This document shows positions 48,272 to 58,169 of a stretch of 64,000 nt of DNA, one piece after another. How positions within the stretch are numbered: the first letter of the stretch is position 1; each line of letters starts with the position of its first letter. The translations under genes were made by a program, and so were the position numbers. The DNA is from Pseudomonas spelaei (lineage in GTDB: Bacteria; Pseudomonadota; Gammaproteobacteria; Pseudomonadales; Pseudomonadaceae): positions 248,001 to 312,000 of the forward strand of contig NZ_WNNK01000004.1 of assembly GCF_009724245.1 (NCBI RefSeq), in the 5' to 3' direction. The notes under the pieces are model-generated. The model saw only the letters and a program-made list of their open reading frames with translations, ran no database searches and was not told where the DNA came from.

Positions 48272-49167
48272 GAGTCGCTGCCTTTGATGCGTTTGGCCCG
48301 TGGGTGGGCGCTGTCGTACACCGTCGCCAGGTGCTGGAAGTCCAGGTGGGTGTAGATCTGGGTGGTCTTGATGTCGGAGTGACCGAGCAATTCCTGCACC
48401 GCTCGCAAGTCCTGGGAGGACTCCAGTAAGTGACTCGCAAAGGAGTGCCTGAGCATGTGCGGATGCAGGTTTTGCCCCAGCTCACGTGCACCGGCGGCCT
48501 TGACCCGCAATTGGATGGCCCGCGGCCCCAGGCGCCGGCCTTGCTGGCTGACAAACACCGCGTCATCCGACGGATTGCTCAGGGCCCGTAGCGGCAACCA
48601 TACCTGCAAGGCTTCCCGGGCTTTTTTGCCGACCGGCAACACGCGGGTCTTGCTGCCTTTGCCGAGCACCTGTATCAGACCATCCGCCAGGTCCAGTTGA
48701 TCAAGGTTGAGACTGGTCAGTTCTGACAGGCGCAGCCCCGAGGAATAGAACAGCTCAAGGATGGCTTGGTCGCGGTGGGCCAGGAAATCGTCCTCCACCG
48801 CACCTTCCAGCAGCTGCAGGGCGCGATCGGTGTCCAGGGTCTTGGGCAGGCGTCGCTCGCCCTTGGGCGGGGCCAAGCCGTTGGCCGGGTCGTGGTCGCA
48901 CAGGCCTTCGCGGTTCAGGTAGTGATAAAGGCCACGCACCGCTGACAGCAGGCGCGCCAGGCTGCGGGAGGATTGGCCTTGCTGGTGCAGGCGGGCGATC
49001 AGGCTGCGCAGGCCCTGAATATCCAGGGCCTTCCAGCTGCCGATCTGTTGCTTCTCGCAAAACGCCAGGACCTTGTTCAGGTCCCGTCGATAGGCGTCCA
49101 GCGTATGAGGAGACACCTGGCGCTCGCTGCGCAGGTGAGCGCAGTAGGCGTCCAGTTGTCGTTCCAT
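48268..49167 (-). CDS. xerC: Tyrosine recombinase XerC (Sss)
   Basis: Resolves chromosome dimers at dif together with XerD. The 299-residue protein has an N-terminal SAM-like domain ([26 protein letters not shown]) and the catalytic residues: R in [11 protein letters not shown] in GKGSKTR, H-x-x-R in [12 protein letters not shown], and Y in [12 protein letters not shown]. In fluorescent pseudomonads it is also called sss and influences root colonisation. Two bases separate it from DUF484 upstream. Confidence 0.96.
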   Translation of the reverse strand: MERQLDAYCAHLRSERQVSPHTLDAYRRDLNKVLAFCEKQQIGSWKALDIQGLRSLIARLHQQGQSSRSLARLLSAVRGLYHYLNREGLCDHDPANGLAPPKGERRLPKTLDTDRALQLLEGAVEDDFLAHRDQAILELFYSSGLRLSELTSLNLDQLDLADGLIQVLGKGSKTRVLPVGKKAREALQVWLPLRALSNPSDDAVFVSQQGRRLGPRAIQLRVKAAGARELGQNLHPHMLRHSFASHLLESSQDLRAVQELLGHSDIKTTQIYTHLDFQHLATVYDSAHPRAKRIKGSDS

Positions 49168-49169
49168 GG

Positions 49170-49895
49170 CTAGCGTACCGCGCGCAGGGCTGTGGTGAAG
49201 CGCGGCAGGACGCGGCCCAGGACTTCAGCGATGTAGCCCAAAAACAGCGTACCCACCGAGCTCTTGTAGTGCTGCGGGTCACGGCTGGCGATGGCCAGGA
49301 CACCGTGCAGGCCTTGATGGCTGAGGGCGACCACGGCCGTAGAACCGATCTGCTTGCGCTGTTCTTCGCCAAACAGGAAGTCCAGCTCATGCTCGCGCAA
49401 GGTGCCGCTGATGGTCTTGCCTTCGGACAACAGGCCGCCAATGGCGGTTTGTGCGTCGCTGCCGCTGACCCAGCGACCTACCGGCATGGGCTTGTCACTG
49501 AACATGATCAGGCTGACAAAGGGCACCTGGAAGTCCTGGCGCAGGCTGTCTTCGACCGCAATCACCGCATCTTCCAGGGTAGCGGCATCCATCAGGCTGA
49601 GGATCAGGCGACGGGTCTTGTCGAACAGGCGATCGTTGTCGCGAGCGACGTCCATCAACTGCGAGAGCCGGTGGCGCATTTCGATATTGCGCTCGCGCAG
49701 GATCTTCATCTGCCGCTCCACCAGCGATACGGTGTCACCACGCTGATGGGGGATGCGCATGGCCGGCAGCAGTTCTTCATGCTCGACGAAGAAGTCCGGA
49801 TTAGCCTCCAGGTAAGCGGCGACGGCCGCTGCCTCCAGGCTTTCGGAAGGGGATTCGTCGGGCGTTGGCGTAGGCACCTGGGGCTTATCGGTCAT
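49170..49895 (-). CDS. DUF484 family protein (GAF-like)
   Basis: A 241-residue DUF484 protein. The N-terminal [39 protein letters not shown] is the family hallmark, then a coiled-coil helix and a GAF-like domain ([30 protein letters not shown]). Function unknown. It always lies between dapF and xerC in gammaproteobacteria, suggesting a link to cell division or wall synthesis. Confidence 0.92.
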   Translation of the reverse strand: MTDKPQVPTPTPDESPSESLEAAAVAAYLEANPDFFVEHEELLPAMRIPHQRGDTVSLVERQMKILRERNIEMRHRLSQLMDVARDNDRLFDKTRRLILSLMDAATLEDAVIAVEDSLRQDFQVPFVSLIMFSDKPMPVGRWVSGSDAQTAIGGLLSEGKTISGTLREHELDFLFGEEQRKQIGSTAVVALSHQGLHGVLAIASRDPQHYKSSVGTLFLGYIAEVLGRVLPRFTTALRAVR

Positions 49896-49908
49896 TGGAT
49901 TGGCTCTC

Positions 49909-50739
49909 TCATAGACGGACCTGTCCTTCGTATACGCGCATGGCCGGGCCGGTCATCATCACCGGTTGGCCCGGGCCTGCCCACTCGATGGACAGGCGTC
50001 CGCCGGGCAGGTCGATCAATAGCGGCGAATCCATCCACCCCTGGCTGATCGCGGCCACGGCCGCGGCGCAAGCACCGGTGCCGCACGCCTGGGTTTCCCC
50101 GGCACCGCGTTCCCAAACGCGCAACTGCGCACGAGAACGGTCGATGACCTGCAGAAACCCGACGTTGACCCGTGCCGGAAAGCGCGGGTGGTGTTCGATT
50201 TTCGGCCCCAGTTCATGGACCGGCGCGTTGTTGATGTCGTTGACCCGTAGCACCGCATGGGGGTTGCCCATGGACACGGCGGCCAGTTCGACAGTCTTGC
50301 CGTCTACCTCCACCGGGTAGCTCAGCGCTTGCTCGTCAGCCTGGAACGGAATATCCGCCGGGACCAGCCGAGGCGCGCCCATATTGACGCTGATCTGGCC
50401 GTCGCTGCGGATATCCAGCTCGATGATGCCGCTCTTGGTCTCGACACGAATCTGCCGCTTGGCGGTCAGGCGCTTGTCCAGGACAAAGCGGGCGAAGCAG
50501 CGGGCACCGTTGCCACACTGTTCCACTTCGGAGCCGTCGGAGTTGAAGATCCGGTAACGGAAATCCACTTCCGGGTTGCTTGGGGCTTCGACCAGCAGCA
50601 ATTGGTCGAAGCCAACACCGGTGTGACGGTCGCCCCACAGCTTGGCGTGCTTGGGCAGGATATGCGCGTGCTGGCTGACCAGGTCGAGGACCATGAAATC
50701 ATTGCCCAGCCCGTGCATCTTGGTAAAACGCAGCAGCAT
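49909..50739 (-). CDS. dapF: Diaminopimelate epimerase
   Basis: Converts LL- to meso-diaminopimelate for lysine and peptidoglycan. The 276-residue protein starts [19 protein letters not shown]. The catalytic cysteines are C75 in [13 protein letters not shown] and the one in [11 protein letters not shown] near 220. The frame opens earlier (50772) but overlaps lysA, so the ATG at 50739 is used, 4 bases after the lysA stop. Confidence 0.97.
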   Translation of the reverse strand: MLLRFTKMHGLGNDFMVLDLVSQHAHILPKHAKLWGDRHTGVGFDQLLLVEAPSNPEVDFRYRIFNSDGSEVEQCGNGARCFARFVLDKRLTAKRQIRVETKSGIIELDIRSDGQISVNMGAPRLVPADIPFQADEQALSYPVEVDGKTVELAAVSMGNPHAVLRVNDINNAPVHELGPKIEHHPRFPARVNVGFLQVIDRSRAQLRVWERGAGETQACGTGACAAAVAAISQGWMDSPLLIDLPGGRLSIEWAGPGQPVMMTGPAMRVYEGQVRL

Positions 50740-50743
50740 GGTC

Positions 50744-51991
50744 TTACTCCGGCAGCAGGCTTTCGCCAGCATACAACTCGGCTACCGTCTCGCGGCGACG
50801 CACTTCAAACGCTTGATCACCGTCCACCAGCACCTCGGCGGTACGACCGCGGGTGTTGTAGTTGGAACTCATGACAAACCCATAGGCACCGGCTGAATGC
50901 ACGGCCAGCAGATCGCCTTCTTCCAGGGCCAACTGACGTTCCTTGGCCAGGAAGTCGCCGGTCTCGCAGATCGGGCCGACGATGTCGTAGTCGCGGCCGG
51001 CACCGTCACGCGGGCGCACGGCAGTGACATTCATCCAGGCCTGGTACAGCGCTGGCCGGATCAGGTCGTTCATCGCCGCGTCGACGATGGCGAAATCCTT
51101 GTGCTCGGTGTGCTTGAGGTACTCGACCTGGGTCAGCAACACGCCGGCATTGGCAACGATATAGCGGCCTGGCTCGAACATCAGCGTCAGTTCGCGGCCT
51201 TCGGTACGCTCGCGCACGGCCTTGATGTAATCGCTCACCAGTGGCGGCTCTTCATCGCGATAACGTACACCGACACCACCACCGAGGTCGATGTGGTGCA
51301 GGTAGATGCCGCACTCGCCAAGACGGTCGATCAGCGCCAGCAGGCGGTCGAGGGCATCGAGGAACGGTGGCAGGCTGGTCAGTTGCGAGCCGATATGGCA
51401 GTCGACACCCAATACTTCCAGGTTCGGCAACTGGGCGGCGCGGATGTAGACGTCTTCGGCGTCAGCGATAGCGATGCCGAACTTGTTTTCTTTGAGGCCG
51501 GTGGAGATGTACGGGTGAGTGCCCGCATCGACGTCCGGGTTGACCCGCAGGGAGATCGGCGCGCGAACACCCAGCTCGGCCGCGACGATTTGCAGGCGCT
51601 CCAGCTCGTCGGTGGACTCGACGTTGAAGCAATGCACGCCGACTTCCAGCGCACGGCGCATGTCTTCGCGGGTCTTGCCGACGCCGGAGAACACGATCTT
51701 GTCCGCTTTACCGCCAGCTGCCAGCACACGCTCCAGTTCGCCTCGGGACACGATGTCGAAACCGGCGCCCAGACGCGCCAGGACATTGAGCACGCCCAGG
51801 TTGGAGTTGGCTTTTACTGCGTAGCACACCAGGCTTGGCGTGCCTTCCAGCGCATCGGCAAAGGAGCGGTATTGCGCTTCGATGTGGGCACGGGAGTACA
51901 CGTAGGTCGGGGTGCCAAAGCGCTCGGCAATGGCGGACAGCGCGACACCTTCCGCGAACAGCTCGCCGTCCCGGTAGTTAAAAGCGTCCAT
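50744..51991 (-). CDS. lysA: Diaminopimelate decarboxylase
   Basis: PLP enzyme making L-lysine from meso-diaminopimelate. The 415-residue protein has the PLP lysine K60 in [13 protein letters not shown], the HIGSQL segment, [24 protein letters not shown] and the substrate-binding [11 protein letters not shown] and [14 protein letters not shown]. First enzyme gene after lptM; coupled to dapF, so the last two lysine steps are together. Confidence 0.97.
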   Translation of the reverse strand: MDAFNYRDGELFAEGVALSAIAERFGTPTYVYSRAHIEAQYRSFADALEGTPSLVCYAVKANSNLGVLNVLARLGAGFDIVSRGELERVLAAGGKADKIVFSGVGKTREDMRRALEVGVHCFNVESTDELERLQIVAAELGVRAPISLRVNPDVDAGTHPYISTGLKENKFGIAIADAEDVYIRAAQLPNLEVLGVDCHIGSQLTSLPPFLDALDRLLALIDRLGECGIYLHHIDLGGGVGVRYRDEEPPLVSDYIKAVRERTEGRELTLMFEPGRYIVANAGVLLTQVEYLKHTEHKDFAIVDAAMNDLIRPALYQAWMNVTAVRPRDGAGRDYDIVGPICETGDFLAKERQLALEEGDLLAVHSAGAYGFVMSSNYNTRGRTAEVLVDGDQAFEVRRRETVAELYAGESLLPE

Positions 51992-52000
51992 GGTGTTCCC

Positions 52001-52162
52001 TTAGAAGGTGTCGTTCTTGTGCGCTTTGGTTTGCGACGATTGCGCCTGCTCATTTGGATCTTTGCTGTCATCCGGCAGGTACAGCGGGCCCTTTTGACCA
52101 CAGGCACTAACGAGGCAAGCGACCGCGACGAGCGCAGCAAGGGACGAGATCAGGCGCTTCAT
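52001..52162 (-). CDS. lptM: Small outer-membrane lipoprotein LptM (LppL/YifL family)
   Basis: A 53-residue lipoprotein: [20 protein letters not shown] then the lipobox cysteine and [12 protein letters not shown], the LptM hallmark. LptM (formerly YifL) assists maturation of the LPS translocon LptD in E. coli. It is 9 bases upstream of lysA, the conserved lptM-lysA-dapF arrangement, and divergent from cyaY. Confidence 0.92.
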   Translation of the reverse strand: MKRLISSLAALVAVACLVSACGQKGPLYLPDDSKDPNEQAQSSQTKAHKNDTF

Positions 52163-52401
52163 GGCGAAATCCTTGAATATGCATTAATTGCGCCCGAGTA
52201 TACCGACCACCCGCCAGCTTGCCTATGCGCCGGGATACCCGTCCGGCGGGGCTTTGCCGAGATTGTCGCGATTAGGCTTACGGTAATTGAGGATATTTCA
52301 CGCGGCTGCGGGTAATGAAATCAGTATCCTTTGCAATCATGATGGTGCGTCCGTATTGTGCGGCGCTTGAGCGAGACCAGACACTTTTCGAGGTTCCCAC
52401 A

Positions 52402-52734
52402 ATGAGTTTGACCGAAGCCCGTTTTCACGACCTGGTGGATGCGACCCAGCAAGCGCTGGAGGATATTTTCGACGAGAGCGGTCTGGATGTGGACCTGGAG
52501 AACTCGGCCGGTGTGCTGAGCGTCAAATTCGAAAACGGCACCCAACTGATTTTCAGCCGCCAGGAGCCTCTGCGTCAGCTATGGCTGGCGGCGCGCTCCG
52601 GTGGTTTTCACTTCGACTACGATGAAGAGGAAAATCGCTGGGCCCACGACACGAGCGATGAGCTGCTGAGCGAAATGCTCGGTCGCCTGACCAAGGAACA
52701 GGCCGGCGTCGAGCTGGACTTCGACGAGATCTGA
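52402..52734 (+). CDS. cyaY: Frataxin homologue CyaY
   Basis: A 110-residue iron-binding protein that modulates Fe-S cluster assembly on IscS. It starts MSLTEARFHDLVDATQQALED, has the acidic first helix and LENSAGVLSVKFENGTQLIFSRQEPLRQLWLAARSGGFHF-type strands (conserved QEPLRQLWLA and W). The ATG at 52402 is used rather than the upstream frame. Divergent from lptM; DUF1289 gene follows after 2 bases. Confidence 0.95.
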   Translation: MSLTEARFHDLVDATQQALEDIFDESGLDVDLENSAGVLSVKFENGTQLIFSRQEPLRQLWLAARSGGFHFDYDEEENRWAHDTSDELLSEMLGRLTKEQAGVELDFDEI

Positions 52735-52736
52735 TC

Positions 52737-52955
52737 GTGACACAGCCCGTTTCCGTACGCCCGCCCAAGCCGCTGTTCAGTAATGTCAGCCCGGCGGTGC
52801 CGTCACCTTGTATCAGTTTATGTCGGCTGGATGAGCAGAAAGTCTGCCTCGGCTGCTTCCGCCATGTGGAAGACATCCGCGAATGGCGTTCTGCCGACGA
52901 TCAGCGGCGGCGGGTGATCGTCGCCCAGGCTGAGCAGCGCAAGGCCTGCTCCTGA
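52737..52955 (+). CDS. DUF1289 small cysteine protein
   Basis: A 72-residue protein with a GTG start just after the cyaY stop. The core PSPCISLCRLDEQKVCLGCFRHVEDIREW has the four cysteines (C-x3-C, C-x2-C) of DUF1289, probably a metal site. Function unknown. Adjacent to cyaY, so a link to iron or Fe-S handling is possible but only inferred. Confidence 0.85.
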   Translation: MTQPVSVRPPKPLFSNVSPAVPSPCISLCRLDEQKVCLGCFRHVEDIREWRSADDQRRRVIVAQAEQRKACS

Positions 52956-53023
52956 CCCTGGCTTGTTTATTTATTGCGCTGTGGTAGTGTCCGGGTACAC
53001 CTCAACTCATCGAGGTCCGTGAG

Positions 53024-53058
53024 AACCCCGCCTTTTCCTGGCGGGGTTTTGCTTTTTT
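53024..53058 (+). terminator. Terminator before rnk
   Basis: Stem AACCCCGCC/GGCGGGGTT with a TTTTCCT loop, followed by TTGCTTTTTT. It ends the cyaY-DUF1289 transcript or may attenuate a transcript into rnk, 30 bases downstream. Confidence 0.78.
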
Positions 53059-53086
53059 GTGCAGAAAAAAGGAGTCTGCCTGAATC

Positions 53087-53497
53087 ATGACCGCACCTTC
53101 CATCATCCTCACCCGTCTCGACGTGCAGCGTCTTGAGCAACTGATTGACCGTGTAGGCGAGGACTCGCCGGGCGTTGAAGCCCTGCAACACGAACTTGAC
53201 CGCGCCGAAGAAGTGGTTGGCCACGATGAGGTGCCTGCAACGGTCGTGACCATGAACTCCAGCGTGCATTGCCGTGAGCAAGGCAGTGGCAAGGACTATC
53301 ACCTGACCCTGGTTTACCCCAAGGACGCGAATGCCGATCAAGGCAAAATCTCGATCCTGGCCCCGGTCGGCAGCGCGTTGCTGGGCCTGCAAGTCGGTCA
53401 GCACATTGATTGGCCGGCGCCTGGCGGCAAGACCCTCAAGCTGGAACTGCTCAGTGTCGAAGCCCAGCCCAAAGACGGCGGCGCCTTCACCCTCTAA
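53087..53497 (+). CDS. rnk: Nucleoside diphosphate kinase regulator Rnk
   Basis: A 136-residue Rnk protein with an N-terminal coiled coil (LTRLDVQRLEQLIDRVG) and a GreA/GreB-like C-terminal domain (LVYPKDANADQGKISILAPVGSALLGLQVGQHIDW). Rnk binds RNA polymerase in the GreA manner and influences nucleotide kinase levels. Its stop overlaps that of convergent cyaA by 4 bases. Confidence 0.94.
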   Translation: MTAPSIILTRLDVQRLEQLIDRVGEDSPGVEALQHELDRAEEVVGHDEVPATVVTMNSSVHCREQGSGKDYHLTLVYPKDANADQGKISILAPVGSALLGLQVGQHIDWPAPGGKTLKLELLSVEAQPKDGGAFTL

Positions 53498-56334
53498 ATC
53501 TGGTTCAGCGCCTGATTGAGCGCCTGCTCCAGCTCGGCCTTGTAGCGCAGGTACAGATTGCTCGGGCTTTGAACATCACCGAGCAGGCCGGACAGGTCCA
53601 GGTCGGTGATGTAGCAACGGTAACGTTCAGTCTCCCGGCGTTGCCCGACGATCTCTTGAGCGACCACTGCAAATAGCTGGTCGCCAAATTCCAACTCGCA
53701 AAACTCCCGCTGATTGCAGTACAAGGTGATGCTCACCTGACCCGGTGCGCCTTTGCCGATGATCGCCTGCACGTCATAAAACGGTTTGTTGGCCAGGGTC
53801 TGCGGTGCGGAGCGCGGTTCGGCCCGGCGCGCGCGGCCGCTGCCTGATGGCAATAGCTGGTAGTACAACGTTTGCACCGCACCCAGCGGTTGTTGCGGGT
53901 CCAGAGTGGACAGCGCGTCGCGGCGGTAGATGATCGACTGCAGGAAGCGTTGCAACGGCACCAGCAGGCTTTGCTCGTCGTGAAACGGCAGGCGCTGTTG
54001 CCAGAGGGCGTTGAATTCGTCGAGGACGTACAGCTCGGCGAAGGCGTCGTTGATTCGGTAGAACACCTGCACACAGTTGGGCAGGCCCATGGGCAGCAGC
54101 AACGCCAAGTCATGGTCTTCCAGGGCCATGGCGTCCAGGTGCAACGGGCTGTAGCTGGCCAACTCCTCGCTGAGGTAGCCGATCAATGCCTGTTGGCTGG
54201 CCAAGGACACATGATTGACTTGCCCCGGCGCCAATTCCATCACGTGATAGTGCTGCTGCACCTGAAGCAGGTAGCGATGATTGAGTTGGCCGAGCAGCAG
54301 GTTTTGCGCGGTATCGAAAACTTCTTCCACCCGCTGGGCAATGAATTGCGCGCGGTTATGACAGAAGCAGCGCACCCGTAGCCTTGGGAGTTGATTGGGC
54401 GGCAGTTGGTTCAAGTAGTCCCGCAGGCAATCGAGCAGTGCATGGGGGCCGTCATAGCGGCTGACCATCACCTCGTTCCAACTGTTGACGGTAACCTGGT
54501 CCAGGGTCAACACCAGGTTTTCCCGCACGCCCGCATAACTCAAGGAGTCGGTGCGTTCGGTGGTCATCAGGATGTTCAGGTCACGATGGTGCTTGAGCGG
54601 GTCGATGCCGACATTGACCAGCAGCAGTACTTCGTTGGGCACCGCCGTGCGCAGCAGGTGTTCTTCGTCGACGCTCGCCAGGGGTAGGGCGATGGTCTGT
54701 TGCAGGCTGCCCAGCAGGTTGAACAGCTCGAATTCGGTCATATCGCTGGTGCCTGGGTGCAAGGCCAGGCGGGTGCTGCTGTCGATCACGCCGTTGCGGT
54801 GGCACCAGGTGAGCATTTCCAGCAGGTCGCGGCTGCGCTTGATCGGCGCGAAGTGCTCCCATTCCAGGGCATTCAAGCTGCCGTTGTACAGGCCCCAATG
54901 ATGTTGGCCCGGCTCCTTGCGATTGGGCGAGTGGACCAGGGTCAGGGTGTCTTCCGCCAGATCTGGGGCAATCCCGGGATTGATGAACTCGATCTTGCCG
55001 GCCTTGCGTTCGAAAGCGGCGTACAAACGCCGACCGAGTACGTTGAGGTCGCGTTTGTTGATCAGGCTGACGGTCTGTTCGGTGCGGGCGAACTGGGTCA
55101 GGAAGCGATAGCTGTAATTGAGTTCGTTGACCAGGGCGCGGCGTTCGGAAGCGACCTGGCGGACTTTCCACTGGCTGCGGCTGTCGAGGAGGGCCAGTTG
55201 TCGTTGATCCCAGCCCCACTCGTTGGCCAGCCGCTCAAGCAGCAGGCGTTGCCAGCCTGACGACCGTTGGCCGGCGCTGAGTTTGCGGTTCACCTTCAGG
55301 TACAGGCTGCGTCGCACCAGTTCCAGGCGCTCCGGCTCGTGACGGGCGTTGAGGTGTTCCTCGATACGTCGGTAGACCACGATATAGGGGTCCAGCTCAT
55401 CCAGGTCCACTTGGTTGGCGAACACCGCACGCTTGAAGCGCAGGCTCAGGCATTGCACGTTCGGGTGTTCGCTGGCGTAGACCTCGGTGAGCAGCAGTTT
55501 GAGTACTGACTTGTACGGGGACTCGATGCCCTTGAACAACTGCCACAGGCCTGCCCCGATAAATTCCCCGGGCGGGATGTGGGCCAGGTGGCCCAGGTCG
55601 AGGGTTTCATCGGCAGGAATAAAACGTTTGGAAATCAGCGCGTGAGTGAATTCGGCGTAACGGGTTTCCTCGTAGACCGGAACCAACCACCAGATCGGCG
55701 TGCGCCCGGCCAGCCAGATGGCGGTGCGATAGAACTCGTCCAGCAGCAGATAGTGCTGGGTGGTGCCGCAGTCGTCGGAACTGAGCTGGGTGTCGCGCTC
55801 GCCCAGGACAAACCGGGTGGGTTCAATCAGAAAAAAATGCGCTTCGGCACCCATGGTCAGGGCCCAGGCTTCCAGCAACTGGCATTTTTTGCGCAGTTCG
55901 GCCAGTTCGCTCTCGCTCAGGTCGGGGGCATGGCAGACCCACACGTCCATATCACTTTGATCCGCTTGGGCCAGGGTGCCCAGGCTGCCCATCAGAAACA
56001 GGCCATGAATCGGTCGTGGGGGGTTGCCGTGGCGGGCTTTGTAGGAGAACGAACGAGTCAGGCGCTGGGCTTCGGCCAGCACCGGAGCGTCGGGTTCGAA
56101 GTTAGACAGCCCGGCCGGTGTGCTGCCCGAAACGTAGCCAGGCAACAACGGGTGGTTGACGTGAAAAAACAACGGCAGCAGGGTCAGCACGCTCTGTTGG
56201 CGTGGGGTCAGCCCCTCGATGGCCCGGGCGATACGTCCTTCATTCAGAGCCAGAAACCGCGCACGCAGCTGGGCCAGCACCTTGCGGTCGATGCCTTCGT
56301 CCAGGTCGGGGCGGATTTCATGGGTGCGGGTCAT
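53494..56334 (-). CDS. cyaA: Class I adenylate cyclase
   Basis: Makes cAMP from ATP. The 946-residue protein is full-length for the enterobacterial class I family. The catalytic domain near 100-190 has the nucleotidyltransferase signature LMGSLGTLAQADQSDMDVWVCH with GS and the D-x-D metal pair, and HFFLIEPTRFV follows. The C-terminal regulatory half (from about 500) contains NSWNEVMVSRYDGP and FYRINDAFAELYVLDE. It is followed by a short spacer; the start MTRTHEIRPDLDEG is conserved. Cytoplasmic. Confidence 0.95.
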   Translation of the reverse strand: MTRTHEIRPDLDEGIDRKVLAQLRARFLALNEGRIARAIEGLTPRQQSVLTLLPLFFHVNHPLLPGYVSGSTPAGLSNFEPDAPVLAEAQRLTRSFSYKARHGNPPRPIHGLFLMGSLGTLAQADQSDMDVWVCHAPDLSESELAELRKKCQLLEAWALTMGAEAHFFLIEPTRFVLGERDTQLSSDDCGTTQHYLLLDEFYRTAIWLAGRTPIWWLVPVYEETRYAEFTHALISKRFIPADETLDLGHLAHIPPGEFIGAGLWQLFKGIESPYKSVLKLLLTEVYASEHPNVQCLSLRFKRAVFANQVDLDELDPYIVVYRRIEEHLNARHEPERLELVRRSLYLKVNRKLSAGQRSSGWQRLLLERLANEWGWDQRQLALLDSRSQWKVRQVASERRALVNELNYSYRFLTQFARTEQTVSLINKRDLNVLGRRLYAAFERKAGKIEFINPGIAPDLAEDTLTLVHSPNRKEPGQHHWGLYNGSLNALEWEHFAPIKRSRDLLEMLTWCHRNGVIDSSTRLALHPGTSDMTEFELFNLLGSLQQTIALPLASVDEEHLLRTAVPNEVLLLVNVGIDPLKHHRDLNILMTTERTDSLSYAGVRENLVLTLDQVTVNSWNEVMVSRYDGPHALLDCLRDYLNQLPPNQLPRLRVRCFCHNRAQFIAQRVEEVFDTAQNLLLGQLNHRYLLQVQQHYHVMELAPGQVNHVSLASQQALIGYLSEELASYSPLHLDAMALEDHDLALLLPMGLPNCVQVFYRINDAFAELYVLDEFNALWQQRLPFHDEQSLLVPLQRFLQSIIYRRDALSTLDPQQPLGAVQTLYYQLLPSGSGRARRAEPRSAPQTLANKPFYDVQAIIGKGAPGQVSITLYCNQREFCELEFGDQLFAVVAQEIVGQRRETERYRCYITDLDLSGLLGDVQSPSNLYLRYKAELEQALNQALNQI

Positions 56335-56502
56335 GTGGAACTCGGTGGCTCGCAGGGCCCGACGTGGGCAGCCGTGTGGGAGTTTACAGTCAGTAGCGTA
56401 GGACGTTTAAGCGGAATTTGTTTTTGACGTCAGGATTTTATCGCAGGCGCAGGAATGCCCGCGGAATCCGTGAAAAGAGGATCCCGTGGGCGATGCGTGG
56501 TA

Positions 56503-56757
56503 TCAGGCGGCTTCTTTGGTATTGCTGATGGTAAGAATGGTCAGCAGGCCCTGGGCCTGTTCTGCTGCGTCCCGGCCAAGGCTGGTCAGGTAGCCCCCGT
56601 CTGGCTGGTCGATCAATTTTTTATCGAACAGGCGTCTGGCAGCGGCAATGGCAGAAGGTGCGGCGGTCTGATGAACTTTCAGACCTTCCTGGGAGCTGCC
56701 CAGGTTGAAGAGTGCAAGGATTTCCAGTTCGGCAACCAACTCAGGGGTATACGACAT
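56503..56757 (-). CDS. TIGR02647 family small protein
   Basis: An 84-residue protein starting MSYTPELVAELEILALFNL and containing a winged-helix-like stretch AIAAARRLFDKKLIDQPDGGYLTSLG. It fits a pseudomonad-specific family (TIGR02647) of unknown role, regularly next to cyaA. The helix-strand pattern could bind DNA, but this is a guess. Confidence 0.82.
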   Translation of the reverse strand: MSYTPELVAELEILALFNLGSSQEGLKVHQTAAPSAIAAARRLFDKKLIDQPDGGYLTSLGRDAAEQAQGLLTILTISNTKEAA

Positions 56758-56896
56758 AAGGACTCCAGACTTTCTAGGAATTTTTAGGCGTTAGCAGCCA
56801 TAAGGTGAACGCACTTGGGCGAGCTGTCCAGCAGGAAGTCGTGGAGTGTTGACATGGCGCAGGGTGAACGCAAACGGTGCGGTCACGAGGATCCAG

Positions 56897-56987
56897 GGTG
56901 GGAGCTGGCTTGCCTGCGATAGCGGTGTGTCAGGCGGCTGTAATATTGGCCGCGCCGGCGTCATCGCAGGCAAGCCAGCTCCCACAT
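56897..56987. repeat. REPIN downstream of the 57008 gene
   Basis: Inverted REP pair GGTGGGAGCTGGCTTGCCTG / CAGGCAAGCCAGCTCCCACA. Confidence 0.9.
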
Positions 56988-57007
56988 GGATCAATGTTTG
57001 GCCGCAA

Positions 57008-57289
57008 TTATCTTTCAGGCGGCAATTCTGGCAGTGCGCGCAAGGCCGTTTCATACCATTCGGTATTGAAAGCGCGGTCTTCCTCAAGCAGGGCATCAAT
57101 CTCGACGGCAAGCACATGGGCCATCATCTGCAGGATATCTTCACGCTCATACCCCACCAGGGTCAGCTTGTTGAACGTAGCTTTGGCGGCGGGCGGGTTG
57201 TCGCTTTCGATCTGGTTTTCGATCGCTTCAATCAAGGTGGTCTCGGCGAACTCTTCTTCGTCGTTGTCGATATCGGTTGGCTCGCTCAT
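57008..57289 (-). CDS. Conserved hypothetical acidic protein
   Basis: A 93-residue protein I do not recognise with certainty. The N terminus is very acidic (DIDNDEEEFAE). The C-terminal half, VGYEREDILQMMAHVLAVEIDALLEEDRAFNTEWYETALRALP-type (short pieces YEREDILQMMAHVL, WYETALRALP), is helical and resembles the end of small DUF1841-like proteins. Good ribosome-binding site GGAG before ATG 57289. Divergent from the glutathione S-transferase. Confidence 0.75.
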   Translation of the reverse strand: MSEPTDIDNDEEEFAETTLIEAIENQIESDNPPAAKATFNKLTLVGYEREDILQMMAHVLAVEIDALLEEDRAFNTEWYETALRALPELPPER

Positions 57290-57414
57290 GGCAGGCTCCT
57301 GAAGGAAAGGGCGCCAGTCTACCTCCATTCAGTCGGGTGATGCTGCTGGTCAGGTGCGCCTGGACGTTCTATAACAAGTGCTGCCAACCCCGTACACGGC
57401 CTGGAGGCTTTGTG

Positions 57415-58074
57415 ATGCTCAAGCTTTATGGATTTTCGGTCAGCAACTACTACAACATGGTCAAGCTGGCGCTGCTGGAGAAAGGGCTGCCCTTCGAAGA
57501 GGTGCCTTTCTACGCCGGCCAAACCCCTGAAGCTCTGGCTGTAAGCCCCCGTGGCAAGGTGCCGGTGTTGGGTGTTGCGCAAGGCTTTATCAATGAAACC
57601 AGCGTGATCCTCGAGTACATCGAGCAGACTCAGTCGGGGCCTGCGCTATTACCCGGTGACCCGTTCCAGCGGGCGCAAGTGTTGGCGTTGTGCCGGGAGA
57701 TCGAGTTGTATATCGAGCTGCCAGCTCGGGCCTGTTTTGCCGAAGCGTTCTTTGGCATGCCGGTACCGGAGGCGATCAAGGAAAAATCCAAGGCTGAGTT
57801 GCTGCTGGGGATTGCTTCGTTGGGGCGCCATGGACAGTTTGCGCCTTATGTGGCGGGAGACAGCTTCACGATTGCGGATCTGTACTTCATGTACAGCGTA
57901 AACCTCGCCAGCGCCGTGGGTGAGAAGCTGTTCGGCCTGGATCTCTTGGCTGAGTTGCCAGCGCTCAAGGCACTGCTGGAGCGCCTGCATGCGTTGCCCA
58001 ATGCCCAGCGAGTGGCGGCGGACAGGGAAGCGGCAATGCCGGCGTTCATGGCGATGATTGCGGTGAAGAAGTAG
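57415..58074 (+). CDS. Glutathione S-transferase family protein
   Basis: A 219-residue cytosolic GST. The thioredoxin-like N-terminal domain is MLKLYGFSVSNYYNMVKLALLEKGLPFEEV (serine at about 8-10 as possible catalytic residue), with PRGKVPVLGVAQGFINETSVILEYIE binding glutathione. The all-helical C-terminal domain has GDSFTIADLYFMYSV. Substrate unknown. The ATG at 57415 is chosen over the longer frame. Convergent with argH. Confidence 0.9.
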   Translation: MLKLYGFSVSNYYNMVKLALLEKGLPFEEVPFYAGQTPEALAVSPRGKVPVLGVAQGFINETSVILEYIEQTQSGPALLPGDPFQRAQVLALCREIELYIELPARACFAEAFFGMPVPEAIKEKSKAELLLGIASLGRHGQFAPYVAGDSFTIADLYFMYSVNLASAVGEKLFGLDLLAELPALKALLERLHALPNAQRVAADREAAMPAFMAMIAVKK

Positions 58075-58095
58075 AGCTTGGGTGCCTGTGATGAC

Positions 58096-58168
58096 GCCTT
58101 CGCGAGCAAGCCAGCTCCCACATTCCTGTGGGAGCTGCGGTGCGACGATTCGACTTGCCTGCGATGCT
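58096..58168. repeat. Back-to-back partial REP pair with a perfect hairpin
   Basis: Here two REP pieces are joined tail-to-tail. At 58113-58136 AGCTCCCACA and TGTGGGAGCT form a perfect 10-bp stem with a TTCC loop. The order is opposite to the REPINs elsewhere in the window. The second unit is decayed (GCTGCGGTGCGACGATTCGA). It lies between GST and argH and may act as a terminator for either. Confidence 0.7.
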
Positions 58169-58169
58169 T

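Noticed and set aside
50897..52315. 472-codon open frame antisense to lysA and lptM
   Set aside because: Runs across two well-supported genes and the spacer; no domain recognised.
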